A stretch of 64,000 nucleotides of DNA from Liolophura sinensis (lineage: Eukaryota; Mollusca; Polyplacophora; Chitonida; Chitonidae). The notes below the pieces were generated by a model. That model was not told the DNA's origin. It saw nothing but the letters and a program-made list of their open reading frames with translations, and made no database searches. Both the position numbers and the translations under genes were made by a program. Shown here piece by piece: positions 36,541 through 48,400 of the stretch. Numbering within the stretch: position 1 is the stretch's first letter; each line of letters starts with the position of its first letter. The DNA is taken from contig NC_088301.1 of NCBI RefSeq assembly GCF_032854445.1, forward strand, positions 29,248,402-29,312,401. The letters are read 5' to 3'.

Positions 36541-36704
36541 TCAACAGTTGAGTTCGCGTAATACACCAATCAAATAAACAAATAAATAAATCTTTACCAG
36601 TTGAGTGTTCTTTTCTGGCGAAAAACCCCAATCAAACAAATGAATAAATCTTATTGTATCTTACAATGTGTGACATGTAGTTTTGTTTTGTTTAAGCAAT
36701 TCAG

Positions 36705-36979
36705 AGGGGGCCACCGTGGCTCAGTCGGTTAGGGCGTTAGCGTACCGTAATGACCCAGGCATCTCTCATCAATACGGTCCTTATGAGTTCAAGTCCAGCT
36801 CATGCTGGCTTCCTCTCCAGCCGTACGTGGGAAGGTTTTCCAACAACCTGCAAATGGTTGTGGGTTTCCCCCGGGCTCTGTCCGGTTTCCTCTCACCATA
36901 ATGCTGGTCGCCGTCGTATAAGTGAAATATTCTTGAGTACAGCATAAAACACCAATGAAATAAATAAATAAATGAAATG
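36705..36979 (+). mobile_element. Full-length tRNA-derived SINE with target-site duplication
   Basis: Flanked by AAGCAATTCAG at 36694-36704 and 36980-36990. The head GGCCACCGTGGCTCAGTCGG and GAGTTCAAGTCC carry the A- and B-box sequences. The body and CTTGAGTACAGCATAAAACA tail with AAATAAATAAATAAA are intact. It is a recent insertion upstream of UQCRH. Confidence 0.92.
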
Positions 36980-37329
36980 AAGCAATTCAGGTAACAGTTT
37001 AGGCCAAAAAATCAGGTAATGACCATCCATGCCTGCAAAAAAAGTTGTTTTAGTGTCTGGATGATGTAAATTCAGACATTTAGACCTTGCATATCGCCTT
37101 AAAATATTACTTGCTAAATGCCTGGATGATTTATTTTCACGTCAGTGCCTGGGGAAAGACGTCACATTGGATCAGTAGATGAACTTGAAAGTGTCTCCCT
37201 TCTTTTATGCATTGTCAAAATGAATCACTTGATGCACACAATCTCCCCTACAGTACAACCACTAGATTCCTGTATTACAATGTTACAAACTGATGTTTTA
37301 CCCTAGCCAAAGGTGTCAGCGTGAAGGTA

Positions 37330-37512
37330 AATCATCCAGGTGTGGGGATATTTAGTGTGATACTGCCTGGGTGTGTGAATTGTGGTGATATTTAGAGTGA
37401 TACTGCCTGGGTGTGCGAATTGTGGTGATATTTACTTTTTAGTGTGATACTGCCCGGGTGTGCGAATTGTGGTGATATTTAGAGTGATACTGCCTGGGTG
37501 TGCGAATTTGGG
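37330..37512 (+). repeat. ~40-bp tandem repeat, four copies
   Basis: The unit GTGATATTTAGAGTGATACT, GCCTGGGTGTGCGAATTGTG repeats with one copy carrying a short CTTTTT insertion. It lies 300 bp upstream of the first recognised UQCRH exon. Confidence 0.85.
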
Positions 37513-37822
37513 TTTTGTAACCCTTGTAGTAGCACCTAGCAAGTTTTCAGCAAATGGACACCTTTTTTAAAAGGTTGTGTTCAGATGCTAATAACAAACC
37601 ACATCACCAAAAAATCTAGGAGTATATATATGCGAGTATCTGAATTTTGGACCATCATTTGTCTAGTTGTCTATGATATGTTAATGTATTCATTTGGAAG
37701 GTTTTAATTTTGACATTGAATATGGTGTGCCAGTCATAACTGGTAGGAGAAAGCTAGGATATAACGTTTAGCACGAGTGCTGGTACTTTATATCAGTTTG
37801 TGAAATGTTTCATTTCTTGCAG

Positions 37823-39956
37823 GAGCCAGAGGAAGATGAGGAAGAGGAGCTAGAGGTAGGTATCACTGATTATCACACTGTTGTGTTTAAGAGAACTGGG
37901 TCAAGTCACAAAGCCGTCTTATGCTTAAGGTGGGTTTTGTCTTTTTTTGTCAAAATGACTTTTGGTATTATTTCTGAACTTTCATAGTATGAACTTTCAA
38001 AGAGAAAACATTTTCATTTGTGAGGCTTATTTTATATTTTAAATAACCCCTCTGTTTTATGCAAAAGAAAGCAGAGAAGCTTATTTATACCTTTATCAGG
38101 CCATGTCACATACCCCACATGAAGAAGCGTTTTACATATCCTTAAAGTTTAGGACAGCCTCATGATCGTGGGGCCTGAAAATTAAAACTTAAGCAGCCTT
38201 GTTTAGTTTGGACCACTCTGGCTAAGGTGTCTGAGGAATTGCTCCCACTGCATATGGAGCACTGAGGTCAAGTTAAAATTCTACTCTCATTGGCTTTAAC
38301 TGTGGCTGTACTTCAAGTAGTGCTCTTGGTAGAGCGTCCGCTTCGGGACCAGTAGATCCAGGATCAATCCTTGATTGAGTCACACCTAAGACTTTAAAAG
38401 AGGAAGTTATAACTTCCTCGCTTGGCGTTCAGCATGAAGGGGATACTACAACGACTGGTTCACCCGTATCAGTATAATGGCTCGGGTGGGGCGCCTTACC
38501 CGCCTTCGGTAAGTCGTCTCAGTGAAGCAGCACTAAATAAAAGAGCGGTGGAAATCAGTCCTGCAACAAGGAGGCACATTACACGTACATGCACCCTAAT
38601 GATTCCTTCGTCGTCATATGACTGAAAAATTGTTGAGTACGACGTTAAAACCCAAGCACTCACTCACTCACTCACTCAAGTGGCGCTCAGGTACAAGACA
38701 GATGGGTGGTGGTTTTCATTCCTAAACATGACCAGTATACATGTACTGTACATCATGAAACAAATTTGCCATAGTTGATTGCAGTGTTTTGACCAACAAC
38801 CATCTTTATCCTTGTGTGTCATCGCTGCTCTGGCCTTACTCTCCATGCTGTAGTCTTTTATGGTTGAAATATGGTACATGTACATTTAATTGATCAGATG
38901 AAATAATATATATCATTGGTTACAAGGAACTCATCTTCCTGCTGCCTTTCACTATGTACAGGATCCACAAGACACACTGAAGGAAGAATGCAGGGAGAAA
39001 GCAGAGTGTCAGAAATTACGGGCCGTTTTAGAGGAGTGTAATGACAGAGTAAACAGTAAATCCAAGACCTCAGAAACCTGTGATCAGGAGCTGTATGATT
39101 TTGTACACTGCGTGGATCATTGTGTAAGTGTCACGGAGAGAAACCTGTGGTATTATCTGTTGATACTGAAGCACAAATTGTTAAGTTTTAAACAAGACAT
39201 TAAATCGAGAACAAATATTTCGAAGACATAACGAGCTTAATTTATATTCTCAACATATTGAAGACGTCAACAGTATAACTAAAGTTGTTGATTACTTCTT
39301 ATTACTTTTTATGTTTGAAAGTTGTGACTGATATGGAAAGTTGTTTTTTCCATCTGATGATCTATAGTGCTTAAAGGATTTGTGTCCAGATTTAGCTAGT
39401 GGTCCTAACTACAAAGATTATAACCTCTTTAAACAGTATTTTGTTGGAAGGGCTCTCAAAAATAAAATAATTTTAAATCCACTAAAAACAATGGATTTAT
39501 TGCCCTAACCTGTCTCCAGCTGGCCGGCCAGTACCTCATTAGTGACACGGCAGACCACCCGAATGTTGGTTTTTTTTTTCTCATATTAACCTAGGTAGTT
39601 GTATCAAGGTGGTGTCAATTTTGAGACTGATTCTAACTACACAAAAGCAAATACGGACAATGTTGAAGTTCCAATTCATGATATGGACAGCACTGAACAA
39701 ACACCAGGTTCTGAGTTTTCAGGCGATGAATTTTATGCTTATTCAGGCATTTTCAGATACACTGGCATAAAGGACTTGTAAGCTATAGTTTTTCACTGTG
39801 TTGTAATTAAGGTCATTAGCTATATCTGGACCCTAATAAAAAAAGAAAATGTCACTGAATCCCAGTTTTGCATTTTTCTTAACTTTTGGCTGATGTGTTT
39901 GCTTGTTTTGCTTATCTTTTTAGGTTGCCAAATCATTATTCTCCAGACTAAAATAA
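37823..39956 (+). CDS. UQCRH: Cytochrome b-c1 complex subunit 6 (hinge protein), first exon missing
   Basis: Three exons join in phase 0: 37823-37855 (EPEEDEEEELE), 38962-39123 (54 codons beginning DPQDTLKEEC) and 39924-39956 (VAKSLFSRLK, stop TAA 39954-39956). Together they give 75 residues, against 91 in human UQCRH; the missing part is the short N-terminal exon. The protein is the acidic hinge subunit of mitochondrial complex III, which lies on the intermembrane-space side next to cytochrome c1 and helps dock cytochrome c. The acidic run and the paired cysteines of its helical hairpin (EEC, AEC, EEC, ETC, HCVDHC) are present. All introns are GT-AG. It is convergent with ATP5F1D. Confidence 0.95.
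38321..38680 (+). mobile_element. CACTCACT-tailed SINE, full length
   Basis: A tRNA-like head (GCTCTTGGTAGAGCGTCCGC, then GATCCAGGATCAATCC) leads into a ~300-bp body ending GTTGAGTACGACGTTAAAAC, then CCAAGCACTCACTCACTCAC. It is the best copy of this second SINE family in the window and lies in the UQCRH intron between the acidic exon and the cysteine-rich exon. Confidence 0.85.
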
Positions 39957-40188
39957 TGGTGGTTAGTTATCTAGATGAAAAAAAATATACAGTTTGTGTG
40001 GAGTAGCTGCAAGCCCTGCATTAGCACCAAGGACTTCTGTCACAGTTTGTGGTTTTTCGTCACATGACACAGTATACCAGTATACCCTAGAGTGAAAATT
40101 GTTTTGCCAATACTATCATTCAGTTTGTATTCACTTGTAGTTGATATTCACATGATGGATTAGCTGTGTCAGCTGCTTTAAATCACAT

Positions 40189-40194
40189 AATAAA
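40189..40194 (+). terminator. UQCRH polyadenylation signal
   Basis: AATAAA lies 233 bp after the UQCRH stop codon and is followed by a GTTTGTTGTT-rich stretch, the usual arrangement for a cleavage site about 15-25 nt downstream. Confidence 0.6.
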
Positions 40195-40745
40195 GCCAAT
40201 TTATATTGAAAAGTTTGTTGTTCACTTATCTCTATATCCTAAAATAGTTTTGTTCAGGTAAATCAGTAAATTAAAGCAAAAGATTATTTAAGTGCGAGAG
40301 CAGGTTGGGTTGACATCAGTGTTGTTTGCATGACTTCAGTAGAAAAACACAAAGATGTAAGAGATGTACTTAGTTCAAGCCTTCATTGTCGGTATGTCTT
40401 GAAAGATGGGTTCTTAAATTGATCAAAGATTGGCAAGTGCTAGTTCGGTTGTGTTATGTGAATTACACGTATTTTCAAGTTATCGACATATGAAGATGGG
40501 CTCTGAACTTGAAAGATTGTGGGTGGAAATCTTCCTACATGTATAGCTTTCATGACATTTACCTGAAACAGTAGATTTGTTTGGGGATGATAAGGAGATT
40601 TGCATGTATTTTTATTGGTAACATTTCCTGAATTATTTTCCAAGTTATGTCTATTAGAAGAGAGAATTAAGAGTTAAAAGAAAAATAATCTGAGAACAGC
40701 TCTTGAATAGACCTTCATATTTCCAAGTTTTAGATGTGTTTTAGG

Positions 40746-40963
40746 GGTTATCATGGTAGTGGAGAACAATAACTGAGGAGCCTGTCACCAGTGCTGTGGC
40801 CGTGAGTTCAAGTCCAGCTCATGCTTCTTTTCCGATGTTGACAGGTCTGTCAGCAACCTGTGGATGGATTACCTTCAGACTCTTCATGCTTTCCTCCCAT
40901 CATAATGCTGGCCGCCGTATAAGTGAAATATTCTTGCGTATGGCGTAAACACCAATCAAATAT
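40746..40963 (+). repeat. SINE, diverged copy
   Basis: CCTGTCACCAGTGCTGTGGC, GTGAGTTCAAGTCCAGCTCA and ATAATGCTGGCCGCCGTATA with an ATATTCTTGCGTATGGCGTA tail follow the family order. It lies between UQCRH and ATP5F1D. The head is eroded. Confidence 0.8.
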
Positions 40964-42290
40964 ATAAGTAGTCTGACAAAATCTCAAGACCAGTGATGTT
41001 TGTATACATTTCTGGATGGGCACTTAGTGTATGGGAATACTTGGCAAGTCCCTGGTCACCATGATGTGAGCCTGCTGTGACCCGAGTCCCGTTAAATGCC
41101 CGGATGCATTGTGTTCAAGTGAGAATGTGATCGGCATGCTAAGATTATAGAGCAATAATAATGTGAAAGGCAACATTAAATCTCAGGTTGTGATTTATTT
41201 GATGCTATTAATGCCAGGTAATATCCTCTCATGATGATAGTCAGTTTTTTGGTGGACTGGAGGAAACCAGAGTGCTAGGGTCAAACCTATGACCATTGGA
41301 AAGTTACAAATGCTCTGTTACATGGTTAAAATGCAAACTCGAACAGGACTGGTGTAAGAAAATGACTGCTCTATATAGCACCATCAATATAGTTGATCAG
41401 TTAATGTGACAAAGGCCCCACGAATGATGAGAACGGGGAATAGACTGATCCCACACCTTGTAGGAGTTCACCACTGAGCCATATCCCACTCCCCTGATCA
41501 ATACATAGAGGTTTATCACAGTGGATGATGTGAGTATTGAAGTATGTTACCAAGTTTACAAACAGCCAAATGGGCCTACAAACATAGCCAGGAGCATTCT
41601 GATTCCTCAGATCACCACACAATTAACAATTTTGTACTATTTCCTGCAGTATTGGGCTCGTCAACTTGTCCTGGGAATGCTTGGATTTCTCTCAGAATTT
41701 CTCCAATCCCCAACACCCGCCTTAAGGTGAAACGAACAGGAATCTATGCCTTGAAACAGACGTTTGTATACCAGCCATCAACCAAGATGGACATTCCGGG
41801 TCAATATCAATCACAAGGCCAATTCCCAAAATGCTGTAACAAACTGTTGACAGGAGAATGTAAACGCTGACTATGTCAACACCTCAGCTGAATTGCCAGA
41901 TTTCAAGATGATTTATTTCGTTGGTTGAGAAGCAGTACTGAAAAAACAGTACTTGTACACTATCAGTTCTATAGGTGTAATAAACTGAACTGGTGTAAAC
42001 TACTGCCAAATACCTCACAAACCAAATGACATAGGCTAGGCAGGAAATCCATACCAACACACAACCATTAATCCGCTTTGCAACTTGACAAAATACACCA
42101 CAAACCTTGACGCACCAATTATGCAGAAGAGAAAGCGAAATTGGATTGTGAGAAGATAATATTCAAGCACTGTGAGCATCATTATACAAAGGCATATTTT
42201 CACATACCCGCTAGGCTTTGTACCTATTACAACACAAGACGTCTTCAGGGGAAAAACTAAGTTCAAAACATGTGGATCTGAATACATACT
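40964..42290. other. Spacer between convergent UQCRH and ATP5F1D
   Basis: No supported gene. The plus-strand frame at 41544-41870 has no recognisable domain and no flanking splice logic. The segment 41225-41480 has SINE-like words (GGAGGAAACCAGAGTG, GAGTTCACCACTGAGCCA) and may be an old repeat. Confidence 0.4.
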
Positions 42291-42296
42291 TTTATT
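42291..42296 (-). terminator. ATP5F1D polyadenylation signal
   Basis: TTTATT on the plus strand reads AATAAA on the minus strand, 204 bp past the ATP5F1D stop. No closer canonical signal was seen. Confidence 0.5.
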
Positions 42297-42499
42297 TTAG
42301 ATTTTCAAACAATAATTATGAAAGAGACTCATCAAACTGTAGTCCTAAAGTGGATCAGGTACATTTTTGCCCACCTTGTGTAATGTACTGTTTGTTTCCT
42401 GAGCCTACAGCTGGGATGCCCGTGAGTGGATAACGTAGAAGCACTCGTGGATTACAGATGGGATCACACATGAAAGAACACACCTAAATACTGTCTTAG

Positions 42500-45400
42500 T
42501 TATTCTAGTGCTTTCTGTAAAGATTCGTAGCATTCCAACGCGATCTCAGCCTCAGCTTTGGCCTTCTCTGATGAAGCAGAGCTCAAGTCTTGTTGTGCCT
42601 TGCTTAGACCTTCACGGATTGCCTTAAGGGAATAAAATGATCATAATAACAGCAGTGTATTGAACATAAACTCTCCCAAAATTTAGAATATATATCTATT
42701 TGATAGTTGCTTACTGCCGCATTCAAGAACTTTTCACTAATAAGATGGCAGTCACTTGTATTGGAGGAGGAAAGACGGCCTGTGTAAACCACAGATCTTG
42801 GCAAGTCATCGTCATTCTTTCCTATATATAACATATGGACGTGTACACCAAACTGGTGGAAGACAACTGGTCTTCAATGAAAGCTGGAATGTGAGATGGT
42901 CACACAAGCACAATTAACTGTTTCCTTTCACCACGGCCCTGTAAACAGGGAAAGAATGAACTCTAGAAATTCCATGTCAAAGGAAAAGGTTTGAACCTGC
43001 ACCAGATTAACTTTCACAAAACTAAAATTAAAGACCTCCATACAAGTGTATCAAGGTTATACTTGCTGGGTATAATATGCCATGCTTTGCCCTCCCTTTC
43101 CAGTAGTCATAAGCCTTCTCAATAGAAATCGGAAATGTTTTGACAAGGCAGGAGATGCTCCCCATGAAATCCAAACTGACACCTGTGCAAAGCCCCCTAC
43201 TGACTAGTAATAGCTTCTAATACCTAGCGCATTACTGCTTTGTTAAGGCAGTTCTCACGATGCGATTTGTAGTACCAACTTGCAGCATTCGACTTGTCTT
43301 GGACATTCCGTTTTTCTCATTCAGTTCCATTGCAGGTCTGGCATTTCTATTAGCAAATTTGTCAACAGGAGTTGCTTACTGTAATTTACACGATGTGTAA
43401 TTTCCTAGTAGATCTTGATAGAGATAAACTGCTCGGTTTTAGTGAGCACTACACCAGTCTGCTTTATCCAGTACAAGCATTTGTATCATCGGCTTCTTCA
43501 GACATGGTTGTTGACAAGCTCCGATTGGCAACACAAGGGGCGTGACTTAAAGAGGAAATAATTAAAGCGATTTGATTGGCCAGGGCATGAGATTTGTAGC
43601 ATGAAAATAGAGCATTCTCTATTTCTTTTGACTAGCTGACAACTCAATGAACGCAACAAATGTCACAATTCAGTTGTTCTGATGGTTCAACTCATTTGTA
43701 TGTTACAAGATGGCACTAAAAACTGCACCGTGAGAACGGGCCTTTCAGAATAACACAGATCCGGATCCAGCGTCCTCTGGGCATTGCACATGGGTAATTA
43801 TGGGAGTTTTGTTGGAGCACCCTGACATTCAATATTAAGACAATTTTCATCAGCATGAACTCTTTAGAAGTACAGAATGAGCCAAAGTCATGTCCATGTA
43901 TATACTTTCACGTAATTTTGAAGTCTTCAAATGTTAAGCATTGTCCTATCATAAAGGGGCACCATTTTATTTCATATTTTATGTAATACTCATACAACAT
44001 ATAATGGGAGGAAACCTGGCAGAGCCCGGCGGAAACCTATGATCATCCACATTCACCTAGAGGGGATGTCAGCAAAGACTGGACTTAAAACACACAGTGA
44101 CAGCAATGGTGGGAAGTTCCTGTGTCATTGTGCTGTGCCAGCATGCCAACCATCAGGCCAATATGGATCCCAAATGAACTTGTGCCAGTACTTAACTTTA
44201 TGTATAGCACACTGGGAAGTTTATACTTAACACTTCACATACTTAACTGGTTTATACTTAACACAACAACTAGTCATATTTTACCTGAGCATCCAGTCTA
44301 TCCAGAGGATGTGCCTCCTCCGCTAACACCTGTACTGACGAGTCATCATTAATAGTCACAGACCCACTGCTAACTGCAACAGTGCAAAACACAGGAAAAT
44401 AGAGGTAGCCTGTCAAACAACTACCCAATTACAAAATCGCAGCCAAGATCCTTGGCCTCTTCTTGCTTCAAAGCACTTCGCTGTCAGTTTTTCTGCAGGT
44501 GATTGACCCGAGCAATGAAACTACACGCTTGAATCAAACTCAAAATTAGAAGTCAGGAGGTTTCAGGTACATGATGAAGAAAAGTGACTTTCTACCTATG
44601 TTGTTTTATGTACGCATATTAAAACCTGACTGACATTGTATAAGCGAAACGTTCTTTGGTAGGAACTGGGTGTCATATTTATTTTATTTATTTGATTGGT
44701 GTTTTATGCCGTACTCAAGAATATTTCACTTATACGCCGGCGGCCAGCATTATGGTGAGAGGAAACCTGGCAGAGCCCAGGGGAACCAATGACCATCCAC
44801 AGGTTGCTGGCAGACAGCTCAAATAGCTCAATTAAATACCTACATAGAAGTAAATAAACAATGCTGTCTGATTCTGGTAAACTGTTGTACTACCTTGTTT
44901 GACACTTTTAAACTGAATAAAAAGCAAAGTAACCATTTTAATGGAATGGCTCCATAAACTGCAGAGATTGACATGGGAAAACCATCGAGGAAACGAACTT
45001 CAATTAACTAAAGCTAGAAAAATATATTGAATATCAAATGAATGTTGTGAGCAATATATAATTACCAAAATATTTCTTAACACTTCCATCCTCTTCAAAC
45101 ACAGACACAACGCCCGGCTTGAGAACAGCTAAAGTTGGAACGTGTTCAGGTAGGATGCCAAAGCTGCCACTGAAAGACGGTACATCGACCTGCTTGACAT
45201 TGGCACTGTTGTAGTACACCTATACAATACACAACAAAGTAACAAAGAGTCCAATGAACATTTAAACTCTGAAATGATGTCCACTCTAAAAGAAATGAAA
45301 GCAATGTAATTTTTAAGGCTTCTAATAAGCTGGCATGGATAGCAAGTTAAGGAGTTTACTCAAGGCTCAGGCTATAGTTGGTAGAGAAATGGTCTTCAGC

Positions 45401-48400
45401 ATTGAATTGGAGTGCTGGAAGTTTCCACTGACTTGGAGGTCACAATTGTGTGAAGTCCGAATTTTCTGATCAGAACTTACAGATATTGTGATAATCCTAC
45501 TGCATCCCGCAGTCCTCAGTTGTTCTTCTCTCCTGATCTACGGTCTTCTTTTTGCCTGGTAAGTCCATTCTGAACTACATTTTGACGAACAAGCCTTCAA
45601 ATCTGTTCACGTTTTCATTAAAGCTGTGTACTTGTCAGTGTGTGCACAAAACTGTTTACATCACACTCGTTGTACACATGGAAACTCTTGTTCACTCTCA
45701 AATGGGTCTTCAGACTAGAACTGCAGTATGCCATCAGACTTATCACAATATTTATTTATTTATTTATTTCATTGGTCTTATCCGCCGTACTGAAGAATAT
45801 TTAACTACAACGGCGGCCAGCATTATGGTGGGAGGAAACAGAGGAAACCCCAAGACCATCCGCAGGTTGCTGACAGACCTTCTCACTTATGGCTGGGGTT
45901 ATCCCAATATCTGCTGTAAACTGTGCAGTGATTTCTTTGAGAGATAAGGTTGGGCTTAACTGAGAAAGACACAAAGAAAGTTGTTCTCTTTTAGAGCAGG
46001 TGAGTTCAGCCACAACAGTGTCACAAGTGTTGACCCCCAAGGAGACCAGTTCTATAAAGCTGAAGTTGAGAAACATTTGGATACACTGTTATCATAGCTA
46101 TTTAACCTCTAATCAGAGATACTGTCATTTGCAAATAGACTGCAGTGCAAATAAACACTCCACACCTTAATCTGGTCAACTGAATGCCCTAACTATCTAA
46201 TGTTCCTTAGCTTCTTATCACAGCACACAAGTCTGTAATGGCAATCCAATCCAGCATCATATCTAAGGATACAACATGGAGGCTATGTTGTATGGCTATT
46301 TTGTACTTTTTGTTTCCTGACAGTGATTTCTTTATACTTCTCCTTTATTCTTATAATCTCTTGCATTACCACAGCAACACAGTTTATACAATTTTTTGAA
46401 TTGGGTTATTATCATAATTATCTAAAATATTGTCCACTGTCAATTATGTAGTCCACGAGTTGTTGGTGATGATTCGTATGTTCACATTACCCGTGTAAAT
46501 GGAAGGGTAAATGACGGCTCTCTTCACAACATCAGAGATACACATCCCTGGATGCTTTCCCTTGTGAAATGATACTTGATCAGATAACCATACAAAATTG
46601 TGATTGGCAAATGGAAGGGGAGATGTTATGAAGTGAATTTAACCAACTTGAGTGCTTGGCATTTAATGTCGTATCTAACAATTTTTCAGTCCTATGATGA
46701 TGAAGGCAAGTAAGCTGTCCCGTCTGAGCCCTATACTGATACGGGTGGAACCATCATTCCACTATGTCTTTCATGAATGTTTAACTTCCGCTTTCAAGGT
46801 CTTAGGTGTGACCCGACCCAGGATTGACCCTGGATCTAAGGAATCTACGCCAAAGCTCTACCAACTGTGCAATCGGGTCTGGTCTCGACCAGATAAAGGT
46901 GCGTGGAGTGCTTATTCTCGCTGCAATCTGTTATTCACCTTTTTTAAGCATGAGGAGGTCTCTGACTAGAGGTTGAGCAGCCATGATTATTCTGAAAGGT
47001 TTGAAAGTTGGAGATCATGTGATCCTGCTATCACGGGCGAAAAAAAGGGCCCCCGACTCCGCAAGTTGAAGCATAGGGAAGGAGGCCCATGTTTTCCTCT
47101 CTGTTGGTGACCAATAACTGTACATGTGTATACATGCAGCCTACACGCATACACTTAAGCCTACATGATTGTACACGCTATTTACAAGTTATATCACTTA
47201 ATGTAGTTTTAACATAGAATATGAAGGTATTAAAACAGAAAGATTATTGACAACTGAAAAAAGAAGAGGCTATCATGTATGCAACTGGTGCTGCCTTTGG
47301 CACTTTACTGAAGCTGCAACAACTTGCCAAGTCTGACAGTAAGATAAGTAAATTTTTGACAACTCCCAGAGCTGTCAATTGTAGATGTAAAAAACGTTAC
47401 TTTCAGAAATGTAATATGGTGGTACATAGCAGACTATATATAGGCCCAGAATATATATAGGCCTACAGACATGTAGGCTGTAGATTTGACATTTTATACA
47501 GCCCACCTGAACTGTATTATTCTAATAGAGATTGTGCTGTAAGTTTGTTATTCAAAAGAAATCAGGCAGGGTTCAGGGAAGTTACCCCCTGTTTTATGGA
47601 GAAATTAAATTAAAATTAGAAACTAAAGACAACAAGCCAATGCCATGGTCAAAGATGGTTAACTGTGTTTCTGATTCTGCTCTAAGGTAATAATTTCCCC
47701 TTACTTTTGATGTTTTCTACATCTTCACTACGCAAGTCAAATTACTAACAAAACATTATTTTTCAGTAATTTTTAAAAGTTTATAACGTTGTTATAATCA
47801 ACTATGCATACACCAATTGTATACAGGACTATGAAACAGCGAAAAATTAAATTGTACTTTACTTTGTGCATTTTTGTGCCATCCCCTTCTCTTTATTCAT
47901 AAAAATACATATATGTCCAGCAAAAATAGGAAAAATGGAGTAAATAATGCCCAAACCATTGAAAAATCAGCGCTTGTGTGTTTGCTTGAATGTTAAGAAA
48001 TTGGTTTATTTTATATGCCTTTTCGAAAGCAAGGGTGCATTCCTAGGTAGCTGCTCGCGCTCACTGAAGCCCTGTTCGAGATCGTGAATTGGCTTGTTGT
48101 GATCAGCTTGACTCTATGTTGCAGTTCTAGTGAGAATTCGCTCCATTTAAAATGATTAAGGGTTTCAGTGTGTATGACACATGTGACATAAGCAGTCCTT
48201 GTGCACGTCATGGCAGGTACAAGTGAAAGCGTGAACAGAGAAGAGGTGTTCATCAAAATATTGTTCAAAATGATATACAATGCAGGCTAAAAACTAAATG
48301 AGGACAAGTAGAGAATGACTGTTGGTGCTTGAAAGTGGGTGAAACGAAAGACAAAGTGGGTAACTTAGCATTGGCAACATTGTTTGGTATCTCTTCATGT

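Larger units (their letters stand above)
35641..37822. other. Spacer between CLCC1 and UQCRH; UQCRH first exon not identified
   Basis: The divergent CLCC1 and UQCRH promoters should lie here. UQCRH needs a first exon with an ATG that ends in phase 0. The ATG at 35874 (MGMLKDE) looks tempting, but its nearest GT is out of phase. No better candidate was found. Two SINEs and a short tandem repeat occupy part of the interval. Confidence 0.4.

Noticed and set aside
41544-41870. 108-codon frame between UQCRH and ATP5F1D
   Set aside because: No recognisable domain and no conserved context; treated as chance.
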